Assembly: GCA_934675225.1 (NCBI GenBank)
Contig: CAKUQA010000069.1
Span: 1 to 6,865, forward strand
Source of the DNA: an uncultured Candidatus Melainabacteria bacterium
GTDB taxonomy: Bacteria > Cyanobacteriota > Vampirovibrionia > Gastranaerophilales > Gastranaerophilaceae
DNA length: 6,865 bases
Direction: 5' to 3'
In this document: in pieces, positions 1-5,385 of the stretch
Layout of the letters: each line of letters opens with the position of its first letter
How positions within the stretch are numbered: position 1 is the stretch's first letter
The notes under the pieces: generated by a model
What the model was told of the DNA's origin: nothing
The model's input: the letters and a program-made list of their open reading frames with translations, nothing else
The model's database searches: none
Position numbers and translations under genes: made by a program

Positions 1-30
1 AATCTCATTTTAAATGTCAAAAACTGATAA

Positions 31-177
31 CATGGGATAAATGCGAAAGTTATTATAGCACATATAATTACTAATATAAATCTTATAGATACAGAGCCAC
101 TGGACTCTGAACCTACAAATAATTCTACAACAACAGCTTTAACATTAGCCAAAGCATCAGATTATAGTCAGGCAGAA
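31..177 (+). other. Open in-frame extension upstream of the first gene, without a usual start codon
   Basis: The reading frame of the first gene stays open from just after the stops TGA (25-27) and TAA (28-30) up to the TTG at 178. It contains no ATG, GTG or TTG. Its last part reads like real protein, for example TEPLDSEPTNNSTTT followed by ALTLAKASDYSQAELDY, so the true gene may begin further upstream. A neighbouring frame has ATG at 14 and reads MSKTDNMG before a stop at 38-40. One extra G in the GGG run (34-36) would join that to this frame as NMGINAKVIIAH. The alternatives are a frameshift, a sequencing error in a G run, or a non-standard start such as ATT or CTG. A perfect TATAAT at 63-68 could be a -10 box for the shorter gene, but no good -35 precedes it. 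Confidence 0.4.
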
Positions 178-1470
178 TTGGATTATATCAAACAAATGAT
201 TTACAATTCTCATCATTCGTTTATTGCAAATTTTAGAGATGCGGATACATTTTTTGAATATGTAAATTCTAAAAAAGATTCTTCTATAACTAAAGAAACA
301 GGAATTAGCAGAGCGCAGTTAATTGCACTAACACAAAACGATAAGTGGGAAGATAACCATAAAGATTTTTTTGGTTCATTAAATCGTTCTTTCTATAGTT
401 TGGACAATGATAATAACGGAACTCTTTCTTATGATGAAGTTAAATCATTTTTAGATAATTACTTAAAAAAAGACGGCTATTCTAACTTTAAAACTCAAGT
501 TCAAAATTATTCTGACGAAATTCAAGAGAAATTTGATAATGCCTCCGGCAATCCTAAGGAAAAAATCCAATTAATTGTTGATTATACGAGGGATTACCTT
601 GAAGCGGCAGGGCTAACAAACCACATAAACGCGTTAGACAGATTGTTGGGAGAAGAAGACAAATTTACTGATGCGAATCACCATATAGGAAATATTTCCT
701 TTAGAGATTTAAACGAGGACAAAGATGAGACATCAACATATATAACTACAGGCGGATACACATCAATGGCTTTTGGCTTTGAATATACAAATCAAAATAC
801 AAACCAAAAACCAACAGGGAATTCTAACTCGTTCACACAATCGGTTTCAATTTTTTCTTCGGAAATAGATACAGATGAAAACGATTTGGGACTTTCTTTT
901 GACATAAGCCTCTTAGAAGCAGGACAACATTGGGAATATCTTGTTTCTGTCCTTGTTCATGAACTTACACATGCAACAATGGCACAATATACAACTCTTG
1001 TAGATGCAGATAACGGCATTATGACAATTACAGAAAGCAATCTCTCAGCATTACAGAGAATGGGAGTATTTAGTAGTGAAGAATACGAAACTGTTAAAGC
1101 TCACCTTAAAGATATAAATGCAGAGTATGGCAGATATATGCTTAATGGCGATGAATGGCTTGGTGGAAAAACAATGACCTCTGATGGTTCGTCTATCAAT
1201 AATTGTTATAAAATGTCTGAAGATGATGCTAACTTTCTTACGGATTTGCTATATAAAATAGATGCTGCCAGAGGAGAATATATGGCATACCAAGCTGATG
1301 CAGACTACTTGGATAGTGTTGGCGGAGATATTTTCTCGAAGAATGTCAGCAAAACAGCTGTTGATGGAGATAAAGAACAGGACGAAATTATAAAATGGAT
1401 TAATGACAGTGGATACAATGATGATGGAAATCAACCTTTACCTGATTGGAAATGGTGGAGTTACGCCTAA
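178..1470 (+). CDS. Putative zinc metallopeptidase with an EF-hand calcium-binding loop
   Basis: Uncharacterised acidic protein, 430 residues from the TTG start. Seen: a canonical EF-hand loop at residues 76-87 (DNDNNGTLSYDE, with D1, D3, N5, G6 and E12), followed by a helix-like stretch; a zincin motif HELTH at residues 261-265 (VLVHELTHATMA); and about 100 residues later GEYMAYQADADYL, where E367 is a plausible third zinc ligand of a gluzincin-type site. The C-terminus is rich in Gly, Asp and Trp (PLPDWKWWSYA). No signal peptide or membrane segment is visible, but the N-terminus may be incomplete because the frame is open upstream to 31. TTG 178 has only a weak CAGG (169-172) as ribosome-binding site. 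It is inferred to be a calcium-influenced zinc peptidase; the substrate is unknown. The zinc motif is clear, but catalysis is not proven. No terminator is obvious before the next gene, 22 bases downstream. Confidence 0.75.
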   Translation: MDYIKQMIYNSHHSFIANFRDADTFFEYVNSKKDSSITKETGISRAQLIALTQNDKWEDNHKDFFGSLNRSFYSLDNDNNGTLSYDEVKSFLDNYLKKDGYSNFKTQVQNYSDEIQEKFDNASGNPKEKIQLIVDYTRDYLEAAGLTNHINALDRLLGEEDKFTDANHHIGNISFRDLNEDKDETSTYITTGGYTSMAFGFEYTNQNTNQKPTGNSNSFTQSVSIFSSEIDTDENDLGLSFDISLLEAGQHWEYLVSVLVHELTHATMAQYTTLVDADNGIMTITESNLSALQRMGVFSSEEYETVKAHLKDINAEYGRYMLNGDEWLGGKTMTSDGSSINNCYKMSEDDANFLTDLLYKIDAARGEYMAYQADADYLDSVGGDIFSKNVSKTAVDGDKEQDEIIKWINDSGYNDDGNQPLPDWKWWSYA

Positions 1471-1476
1471 ATGTTT

Positions 1477-1495
1477 ATGCTAAAATATTAGCATG
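1477..1495 (+). promoter_or_regulatory. Extended -10 promoter inside a perfect palindrome; probable leaderless start
   Basis: ATGCTAA (1477-1483), AATA, TTAGCAT (1488-1494) form a perfect 7-base inverted repeat whose right arm runs into the ATG at 1493-1495. The left part contains TG-C-TAAAAT (1478-1486), an extended -10 box. Transcription usually starts about seven bases after the -10, which here falls on the A of the ATG. No purine-rich Shine-Dalgarno sequence lies between the box and the start codon. Together this suggests a leaderless mRNA for the polyprenyl synthase gene. The palindrome could also be an operator, and its minus strand carries a similar TG-C-TAATAT. Confidence 0.5.
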
Positions 1496-2347
1496 AGTTT
1501 TCAAGAAAAATATTTGCCGATATTTAACGTTGTGAAGCAATATATTAAACAAGTTGAACTAAACTTGCTTGATAATATTGATGTTGAAGAACCATTAAAA
1601 TCAAAACTTTTAGAACTTATAAAAGCTCCATCTAAACATATTCGAGCAGTTGTTTCTTTTTTATATTTAAAAGCTTTAAGTGTAGAAATTGATGAAAAGC
1701 AGATTATATTTCAAGCCGCAATAGAACTTGTTCATAATGCATCCTTAATTCACGATGATATTATTGACGAATGTATACAAAGACGTTCTGTCGAAACTAT
1801 TAATTCTAAATTTGGCAACAAACTTGCTGTAATTGCTGGAGATTATTTGCTCTCGGTTGCATTAAAAAAAATCAGAACATTAAATAACCATGAAATTATT
1901 GATATGTTTGCTCAAACACTTGATGATATGTGTCAAGGAGAAATTATTCAAGATTTTAATAAATATAAAATTACGACAATCGAAAAATATATAAAAAAAA
2001 CAGAATTAAAAACAGCAAAACTATTCATAACAGCGCTTTATGGGAGTTTGAGCCTTGCAAACAATTGCTTCAATTCTTATAATTTTGCGCGTAATTTCGG
2101 AATTGCATTCCAAATTCGAGACGATTTAATAAATATAAAAACAACCCAAAATGATATAAAAGAGGGAATTTATACTGCACCTGTAATTTTTGCATGTTCA
2201 GTTGAGAACTTTTCAGACGGTATTGAAAAAACTCAAGTTTTGTTAAATAATTACGTAGACAGTGCATTAAGAGAGATTGAAAATTTTAATGAGAGTGAAT
2301 ATAAAACAGCACTTACAAAACTTTTAGGACTTATTAAAAATGAATAA
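1493..2347 (+). CDS. Trans-polyprenyl diphosphate synthase (IspA/IspB family)
   Basis: Extends an allylic diphosphate by head-to-tail addition of isopentenyl diphosphate to make all-trans polyprenyl diphosphates. Seen: the first aspartate-rich motif DDIID at residues 88-92 (LIHDDIIDE), GDYLLS, a GEIIQ segment, the conserved KT before AKLF, and the second aspartate-rich motif at residues 210-214 (FQIRDDLIN). The second motif ends in Asn214 where the family usually has Asp, although the first two Asp that bind magnesium remain. Residue 83, five before the first motif, is Ala; in this family a small residue there usually permits long chains, so a quinone side-chain or similar long product is more likely than farnesyl diphosphate. 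At 284 residues it is shorter than typical long-chain enzymes (about 320). The ATG is probably leaderless. The gene overlaps the next one by 8 bases. The family is certain; the chain length is an inference. Confidence 0.92.
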   Translation: MSFQEKYLPIFNVVKQYIKQVELNLLDNIDVEEPLKSKLLELIKAPSKHIRAVVSFLYLKALSVEIDEKQIIFQAAIELVHNASLIHDDIIDECIQRRSVETINSKFGNKLAVIAGDYLLSVALKKIRTLNNHEIIDMFAQTLDDMCQGEIIQDFNKYKITTIEKYIKKTELKTAKLFITALYGSLSLANNCFNSYNFARNFGIAFQIRDDLINIKTTQNDIKEGIYTAPVIFACSVENFSDGIEKTQVLLNNYVDSALREIENFNESEYKTALTKLLGLIKNE

Positions 2348-2984
2348 ATTTAAAGAATATCTAAAACAAATAAAAGAAAATTATCTTAAAATTAATCCTA
2401 CAGTAAGAGAAATTATTGAAACTATAGTTTTTGTAGTTGTAATGGTTATTATAATAAGATTTTTTATAGGAGAAATTCGCTGGATTCCTTCAGCTTCAAT
2501 GCGTCCAACATTAATTGAAGGTGATAGAATTGTTGTAGAAAGATTTTCAAGATTTTATTCCAAACCTAAATGCGGAGATATAATGGTATTTTATCCGCCA
2601 TTTGAAAAACTTCCAAACACACCATGGCGCGTATTTTCAAGATTAACAGGATTTTTCTGCAAAGACGTTGCCTATATTAAACGTGTAATCGGAACTCCCG
2701 GAGATAAATTTGAAATTAAAACCGACAAAAATGGTAAAAGTACTGTTTATATAAACGACAAACCACTTACAGAACCTTATATTGCAACGGAATATTACGA
2801 CAAACCTTGTACCGGAGATATGATTTGCGGTCCTATTGTCATTCCAGAGCATAAATACTTAATGATGGGTGATAACAGAGGCAATTCTTTTGATGGCAGA
2901 TGGTGGGGATTTTTGCCGGAGGACAGATTTATCGGCAGAGCAGTTGTTCTTTTCTGGCCATTAAACAGAATTAAAGGTTTGTAA
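2340..2984 (+). CDS. lepB: Signal peptidase I
   Basis: Membrane-anchored serine peptidase (family S26) that cleaves signal peptides from exported proteins on the outer face of the cytoplasmic membrane. Seen: a basic N-terminus (residues 1-23), one transmembrane helix at about 25-43, the catalytic Ser53 in IPSASMRPTL, the catalytic base Lys114 in YIKRVIGTPGD, and the conserved GDNRGNSFDGRWWGF box near the C-terminus. All key residues are present. The length of 214 residues is normal for a single-anchor enzyme. The ATG lies inside the end of the polyprenyl synthase gene (8-base overlap), and AGGA at 2326-2329, ten bases upstream, can serve as ribosome-binding site, so translational coupling is likely. 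The region between box C and the Lys motif carries a modest insertion (KLPNTPWRVFSRLTGFFCK). Confidence 0.96.
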   Translation: MNKFKEYLKQIKENYLKINPTVREIIETIVFVVVMVIIIRFFIGEIRWIPSASMRPTLIEGDRIVVERFSRFYSKPKCGDIMVFYPPFEKLPNTPWRVFSRLTGFFCKDVAYIKRVIGTPGDKFEIKTDKNGKSTVYINDKPLTEPYIATEYYDKPCTGDMICGPIVIPEHKYLMMGDNRGNSFDGRWWGFLPEDRFIGRAVVLFWPLNRIKGL

Positions 2985-3030
2985 TACAAAACTCCATATA
3001 AAAGCACATAAAATTATATAATTTATTTTG

Positions 3031-3065
3031 CATAAAGAAAAACGACAAACTTTGTGCTTGTCGTT
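3031..3065 (-). terminator. Rho-independent terminator of the minus-strand gene
   Basis: AACGACAA (3041-3048) and TTGTCGTT (3058-3065) form an 8-base perfect stem with a 9-base loop. Read on the minus strand the stem is followed by a T-rich run (TTTCTTTATG, rc of 3031-3040), as in an intrinsic terminator. It lies about 80 bases after the stop of the minus-strand gene. On the plus strand no T tract follows, so it should not stop the lepB transcript efficiently. Confidence 0.6.
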
Positions 3066-3109
3066 GGAAAATCAATAGGAAAAAGGGAAAGGAAAATTTT
3101 ATTTGTTTT

Positions 3110-3125
3110 TAGTGCTTTCGCACTA
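3110..3125 (-). other. Short hairpin with GAAA tetraloop just after the minus-strand gene
   Basis: TAGTGC (3110-3115) pairs with GCACTA (3120-3125). On the minus strand the four-base loop is GAAA, a stable GNRA tetraloop, 19 bases after the stop codon. A run of A rather than T follows in that direction, so it is not a classical terminator. It might protect the 3' end of the message. On the plus strand it is preceded by a run of T and followed by ATTGATATCTG. Confidence 0.35.
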
Positions 3126-3144
3126 TTGATATCTGTTTTTAAGA

Positions 3145-4599
3145 TTAACCGAATGTTTTGAATGAACTTTCAACGTTCTTTTCGATTACTTTTTGAACTG
3201 CATCAATTTCTGTTGAAATTGCATCTTGTTCTGTATCCAATTGTTTCAATCTTAATTCAAGGTTTTTATCTTGTGATTGAATGATTTCAATTTTTGAATT
3301 GATATCTTGAATTGCTTGATCGTATTCATATTTTTCATATTCATACTGGTTCATAGCATCATCATAAGCTGCTTGGTCTGTTGCAGTTGTTGTTGTTAGT
3401 GCATAATTAACATCTGTTCCGGTTGCATCAGGAATAGTGATATTTATGTAACGACCTGAGCTATCTTTTTCAATTTTACAATTTTCTACAGCTTTAACTT
3501 CTTCTGTTTTAGTTTCTGTTCCGATTTTGTAGCAATTAATGTTTGATTGAGAATTGCCATTATCGTCATAGTTTGCGTTTTGCAAATTCTTTAACTTGTA
3601 GAAATATGGTTCGTATTCTCCTGTAGTTGTATTTTTTACGTATCTAACCATATAATCGTCATCGCCGTATTTTTGTTTAAGAAGATTTAGATATTCTTCT
3701 TCTTCTTTTAAAAGCTGTTTAAGTTGATCTTCTGATAATGTTTTTAAGTATTCATCATCAAGATTTGCATCATTAACTTTAACATCTCCACCGGTTGTAG
3801 TTGTGATTGATTTAACTTCAGCATCAGTTAATTTTCTTTCCTGAGTTGTAACCATTTCAACTTCGTCTGTTTCTTCATTATAGATTGCCGGTATAACATT
3901 CTCTTCAGGAACTTTTTGATTATTATCAACAGTTCCATCTTCATTGATTGGAGAAAAAGTACCGTCTGCATTCTTTTGATATTCAGTTAATAAATCTGTT
4001 GAATCATCATAAGAATAATATTTAACATTTTTAATTTCTTCTTCAGTTAAAGGTGTTTTATCAGAGTCTTTTACAAGTTCATTAATATAGTAACCATCAT
4101 CTTTTTTAGTTACAGCATAGTTGTTGCTATTTAACGTAATGTTATCTCCAACAACATCCTCTGTAGGTGATATTGTAATAGCGTTTTCATCAAATGCACC
4201 AAGTTTTCTCAACTTATTAGCCCCAACTTTGTAAACATCATCAGATGTATCAGTTGTTCCGTTATCATCACGGTTAACAATGCTTGTTGTTGCACTAACC
4301 ATTGAGAAATCGTCTTTCCAAGTTCTCAAATAGCTAACAGTATATTGACCATTGTTTTGAGCAATCATCGCTGTAATTTGGTTTGTTAAAGCTCCGTCCT
4401 CGAAAGTATACACAGCTTTTGTGTAATCGTCGACAGACGGCGGTACAGGAACAGCCATACCGAGCAAATCGTTGTAATAATTTGCAGATTGGTTAGACAA
4501 TGTTGTTCTTTGTTGGTTGATTTGTTGACCTTCAAACTCAACATTTGTCTTTCTGGCTGTCAGACCTAAAAATCTAGCTTGTGATGCTGACATTCCCAT
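3145..4599 (-). CDS. Uncharacterised acidic protein with conserved N-terminus and C-terminal coiled coil
   Basis: 484 residues, no recognised enzyme motif, no signal peptide and no membrane segment. Three parts can be seen. Residues 1 to about 55 (MGMSASQARFLGLTARK, then EGQQINQQRTTLSNQSA) form an amphipathic, Gln/Asn/Ser-rich helical segment that I associate with a protein family of Gastranaerophilales-type bacteria. A long acidic middle is rich in Thr, Asp, Asn and Tyr, with the charged helix KQLLKEEEEYLNLLKQKYGD. The last 73 residues (412-484) are strongly coiled-coil-like and end in KNVESSFKTFG. A helical N-terminus and C-terminus around a variable middle recall flagellar or type III exported axial proteins; this is a weak analogy, not an assignment. 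The start at 4599 is supported by AGGAAG (rc of 4611-4616), 11 bases upstream. A second ATG two codons in is possible. It is transcribed towards lepB. Confidence 0.85.
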   Translation of the reverse strand: MGMSASQARFLGLTARKTNVEFEGQQINQQRTTLSNQSANYYNDLLGMAVPVPPSVDDYTKAVYTFEDGALTNQITAMIAQNNGQYTVSYLRTWKDDFSMVSATTSIVNRDDNGTTDTSDDVYKVGANKLRKLGAFDENAITISPTEDVVGDNITLNSNNYAVTKKDDGYYINELVKDSDKTPLTEEEIKNVKYYSYDDSTDLLTEYQKNADGTFSPINEDGTVDNNQKVPEENVIPAIYNEETDEVEMVTTQERKLTDAEVKSITTTTGGDVKVNDANLDDEYLKTLSEDQLKQLLKEEEEYLNLLKQKYGDDDYMVRYVKNTTTGEYEPYFYKLKNLQNANYDDNGNSQSNINCYKIGTETKTEEVKAVENCKIEKDSSGRYINITIPDATGTDVNYALTTTTATDQAAYDDAMNQYEYEKYEYDQAIQDINSKIEIIQSQDKNLELRLKQLDTEQDAISTEIDAVQKVIEKNVESSFKTFG

Positions 4600-4610
4600 T
4601 TGCTGTCGAT

Positions 4611-4643
4611 CTTCCTTTCGTTTAACTTAGTACTTACATTGTA
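4611..4643 (-). promoter_or_regulatory. Ribosome-binding site and candidate -10 of the minus-strand gene
   Basis: On the minus strand AGGAAG (rc of 4611-4616) is a good Shine-Dalgarno sequence, 11 bases before the ATG. TACAAT (rc of 4638-4643) is a 5/6 match to a -10 box and would give a leader of about 30 bases. The expected -35 position is only a T run, so the promoter call is tentative while the ribosome-binding site is firmer. Confidence 0.4.
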
Positions 4644-4652
4644 GTTATCGAC

Positions 4653-4692
4653 ACATGTTTGAAAAAACTTTAAACATGAATGAGAACATGTT
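4653..4692. promoter_or_regulatory. Three CATGTT/AACATG half-sites upstream of the minus-strand promoter
   Basis: ACATGTTT (4653-4660) and AAACATGA (4672-4679) are an inverted pair, and a full palindrome AACATGTT lies at 4685-4692. All sit just upstream of the candidate -10, over the place where a -35 would be. The arrangement would suit a dimeric regulator or a weak AT-rich hairpin. No regulator can be named. Confidence 0.3.
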
Positions 4693-4790
4693 AAGAAAGT
4701 GTTACAATTGAAATTAACAACTGTAAATGCCTAACTGTAATTTCTTATTAATCATTATTTTAAAGCACTTATTGCCTTTTACTTTTCGTC

Positions 4791-4811
4791 ACTCTGAACT
4801 TGATTCAGAGT
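4791..4811. repeat. Palindromic repeat module, 8-base stem
   Basis: ACTCTGAA (4791-4798), loop CTTGA, TTCAGAGT (4804-4811) is a perfect stem-loop, preceded by CGTC (4787-4790 reads CGTC). It matches the style of REP-like elements with TCTGAA-loop-TTCAGA arms. It is the first module of the repeat mosaic on the side of the minus-strand gene. Confidence 0.6.
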
Positions 4812-4825
4812 CTAGCAATTAGTTT

Positions 4826-4856
4826 CTCTCCCTCGGTTAGGGAGAGTTAGAGAGGG
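4826..4856. repeat. Palindromic repeat module with a competing pairing
   Basis: CTCTCCCT (4826-4833), loop CGGTT, AGGGAGAG (4839-4846) is a perfect 8-base stem. The following TTAGAGAGGG offers a second partner: GAGGG (4852-4856) can pair with CCCTC (4830-4834), so two mutually exclusive folds are possible. It is unrelated in sequence to the GTCAT modules. Confidence 0.6.
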
Positions 4857-4884
4857 TAAACTAACAATTAGATTAAATTAAGTA

Positions 4885-4938
4885 GGGCGAGGGAAAAGTT
4901 CCGTCATGTTGAGGCAAAGCCGAAACATCGCATGGTTG
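4885..4938 (+). repeat. Direct repeat, copy 1 (54 bases)
   Basis: Matches 5054-5107 at 49 of 54 positions without gaps; the last 37 bases (4902-4938) differ at one position only. Its core is a nested hairpin: ATGTT (4906-4910) pairs with AACAT (4924-4928) around GGC-AAA-GCC. The two copies start 169 bases apart. The copy begins with GGGCGAG and ends with CGCATGGTTG. Confidence 0.75.
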
Positions 4939-4960
4939 AGAAGGTTTAAGACCTCACCAT
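4932..4960. repeat. Imperfect hairpin overlapping the end of direct-repeat copy 1
   Basis: ATGGT (4932-4936) pairs with ACCAT (4956-4960), then GAG (4938-4940) with CTC (4953-4955) across a bulged T, and the stem can continue with GT/AC towards a TTAAG-containing loop. Copy 2 of the direct repeat diverges here and does not have this partner. Confidence 0.4.
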
Positions 4961-4994
4961 ATCCTGCTTGGTTGTTCGCGTTTAACGGGTCTAC

Positions 4995-5020
4995 ACAGTC
5001 TTGCACTTCTGCAAGTCTGT
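4995..5020. repeat. Long hairpin, ten base pairs with one T:T mismatch
   Basis: ACAG (4995-4998), T, CTTGCA (5000-5005), loop CTTC, TGCAAG (5010-5015), T, CTGT (5017-5020). This is one of the strongest secondary structures in the window. It lies between the two direct-repeat copies. No T tract follows on either strand, so it does not look like an intrinsic terminator. Confidence 0.6.
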
Positions 5021-5053
5021 TCGCCCTCAGCTCACAATCCGCCTCCCACAAAG

Positions 5054-5107
5054 GGGCGAGTGGAAAGATTCGTCATGTTGAGGCGAAGCCGAAACATCGC
5101 ATGGTTG
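5054..5107 (+). repeat. Direct repeat, copy 2 (54 bases)
   Basis: Second copy of 4885-4938, 49 of 54 identical. The core hairpin is ATGTT (5075-5079) with AACAT (5093-5097) around GGC-GAA-GCC. The single difference inside the last 37 bases (A to G) falls in the loop and leaves the stem intact, as expected if structure is maintained. Confidence 0.75.
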
Positions 5108-5121
5108 GTGGAATGTTTCGG
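5089..5121. repeat. 9-base inverted repeat that competes with the copy 2 hairpin
   Basis: CCGAAACAT (5089-5097) is the exact reverse complement of ATGTTTCGG (5113-5121), with a 15-base spacer. Its left arm is also the right arm of the copy 2 hairpin, so the two folds exclude each other. Confidence 0.5.
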
Positions 5122-5147
5122 AAATTCTTCGCTCCGCTCAGAATGAC
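5122..5147 (-). repeat. REP-like module in minus orientation
   Basis: Read on the minus strand it begins GTCATTCTGAGCGGAGCGAA. ATTCT (5124-5128) and AGAAT (5140-5144) form the stem, with an inner GC/GC pair. It is the classic form of a GTCATTCTGAG-type intergenic palindrome. Confidence 0.6.
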
Positions 5148-5159
5148 CGAGTGTTGTAG

Positions 5160-5180
5160 GGCGGTGGTACCTACCCCGCC
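5160..5180. repeat. G+C-rich hairpin with KpnI-like centre
   Basis: GGCGG (5160-5164) pairs with CCGCC (5176-5180) around a loop containing the palindrome GGTACC. An alternative stem GTAGG (5156-5160) with CCTAC (5170-5174) is possible. It separates two minus-oriented REP-like modules. Confidence 0.4.
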
Positions 5181-5195
5181 AATATTGTAAATCAT

Positions 5196-5232
5196 CAGCT
5201 GGATTCTTTCGGGCAAAGCCCTCAGAATGACG
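5196..5232 (-). repeat. REP-like module in minus orientation, two-level stem
   Basis: On the minus strand it begins CGTCATTCTGAGGGCTTTGC. Outer stem ATTCT (5203-5207) with AGAAT (5224-5228); inner stem GGGC (5211-5214) with GCCC (5218-5221) and an AAA loop. It shares its GTCATTCTGAG end with 5122-5147 and 5241-5264. Confidence 0.6.
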
Positions 5233-5240
5233 ATATTATT

Positions 5241-5264
5241 GTTTCGCATTCGCTCAGAATGACT
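5241..5264 (-). repeat. Partial REP-like module in minus orientation
   Basis: The minus strand reads GTCATTCTGAGCGAATGCGA, the same leading sequence as the two preceding modules, but the matching far arm with AGAAT-complementary ATTCT is missing. It looks like a decayed or truncated copy and marks the right edge of the mosaic. Confidence 0.5.
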
Positions 5265-5301
5265 AAGACTTGTGGTTCGATTAATATTTTTATATTTATT
5301 A

Positions 5302-5358
5302 TTGAAAAAAAATGTTACTCATGATAATATTTCTACACAAAGAGAGATATGTTATAGT
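5302..5358 (+). promoter_or_regulatory. Two candidate promoters of malQ
   Basis: First: TTGAAA (5302-5307), a 17-base spacer, then TAATAT (5325-5330) preceded by TGA as an extended -10. Second: TG-T-TATAGT (5350-5358), an extended -10 without a clear -35, which would start transcription near 5365. Both lie in AT-rich sequence between the repeat mosaic and the gene. Either or both may be used. Confidence 0.4.
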
Positions 5359-5385
5359 TTGTATATTAAATAAGAAGGGGTAAAA

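Larger units (their letters stand above)
4791..5264. repeat. Mosaic of REP/BIME-like palindromic repeats between divergent genes
   Basis: This stretch is visibly richer in G+C than the genes around it: 34 of 60 bases at 5041-5100, against 16 of 60 at 5701-5760. It contains at least eight hairpins and one 54-base direct repeat. Several modules share the sequence GTCAT followed by K-Y-TGAG (plus strand in the left half, minus strand in the right half). They resemble the intergenic palindromic elements with GTCATTCTGAG and GAAGAATC arms that occur in many bacterial genomes. No credible protein is encoded; the 94-codon frame at 4906-5190 is a translation of repeats. Individual modules are listed separately. 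Confidence 0.75.

Noticed and set aside
92..112. CAGAG...CTCTG inverted repeat resembling the 4791-4811 module
   Set aside because: Only GACTCTGAA plus a base is shared, and the sequence reads as plausible coding sequence; too short to call a repeat insertion.
1249..1434. 61-codon minus-strand frame in the first gene
   Set aside because: Hydrophobic antisense translation of an acidic gene; a common artefact.
2643..3007. Two minus-strand frames over lepB
   Set aside because: Antisense shadows of the signal peptidase gene, whose catalytic boxes define the real frame.
3011..3024. 14-base AT-only palindrome AAATTATATAATTT after lepB
   Set aside because: In AT-rich DNA such palindromes are expected by chance and the stem would be too weak to call a terminator for the lepB transcript.
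4885..5107. CRISPR-like direct repeats
   Set aside because: Only two copies, 54 bases long with a 115-base gap and no regular spacer array or cas gene.
4906..5190. 94-codon plus-strand reading frame
   Set aside because: It is built entirely from the repeat modules, translates to a Ser/Arg/Pro-rich sequence of no protein character, and lacks a ribosome-binding site.
4791..5264. Structured non-coding RNA or riboswitch
   Set aside because: Hairpins are typical of REP-like DNA repeats, no known riboswitch consensus is recognised, and the block is separated from malQ by its own promoter candidates.
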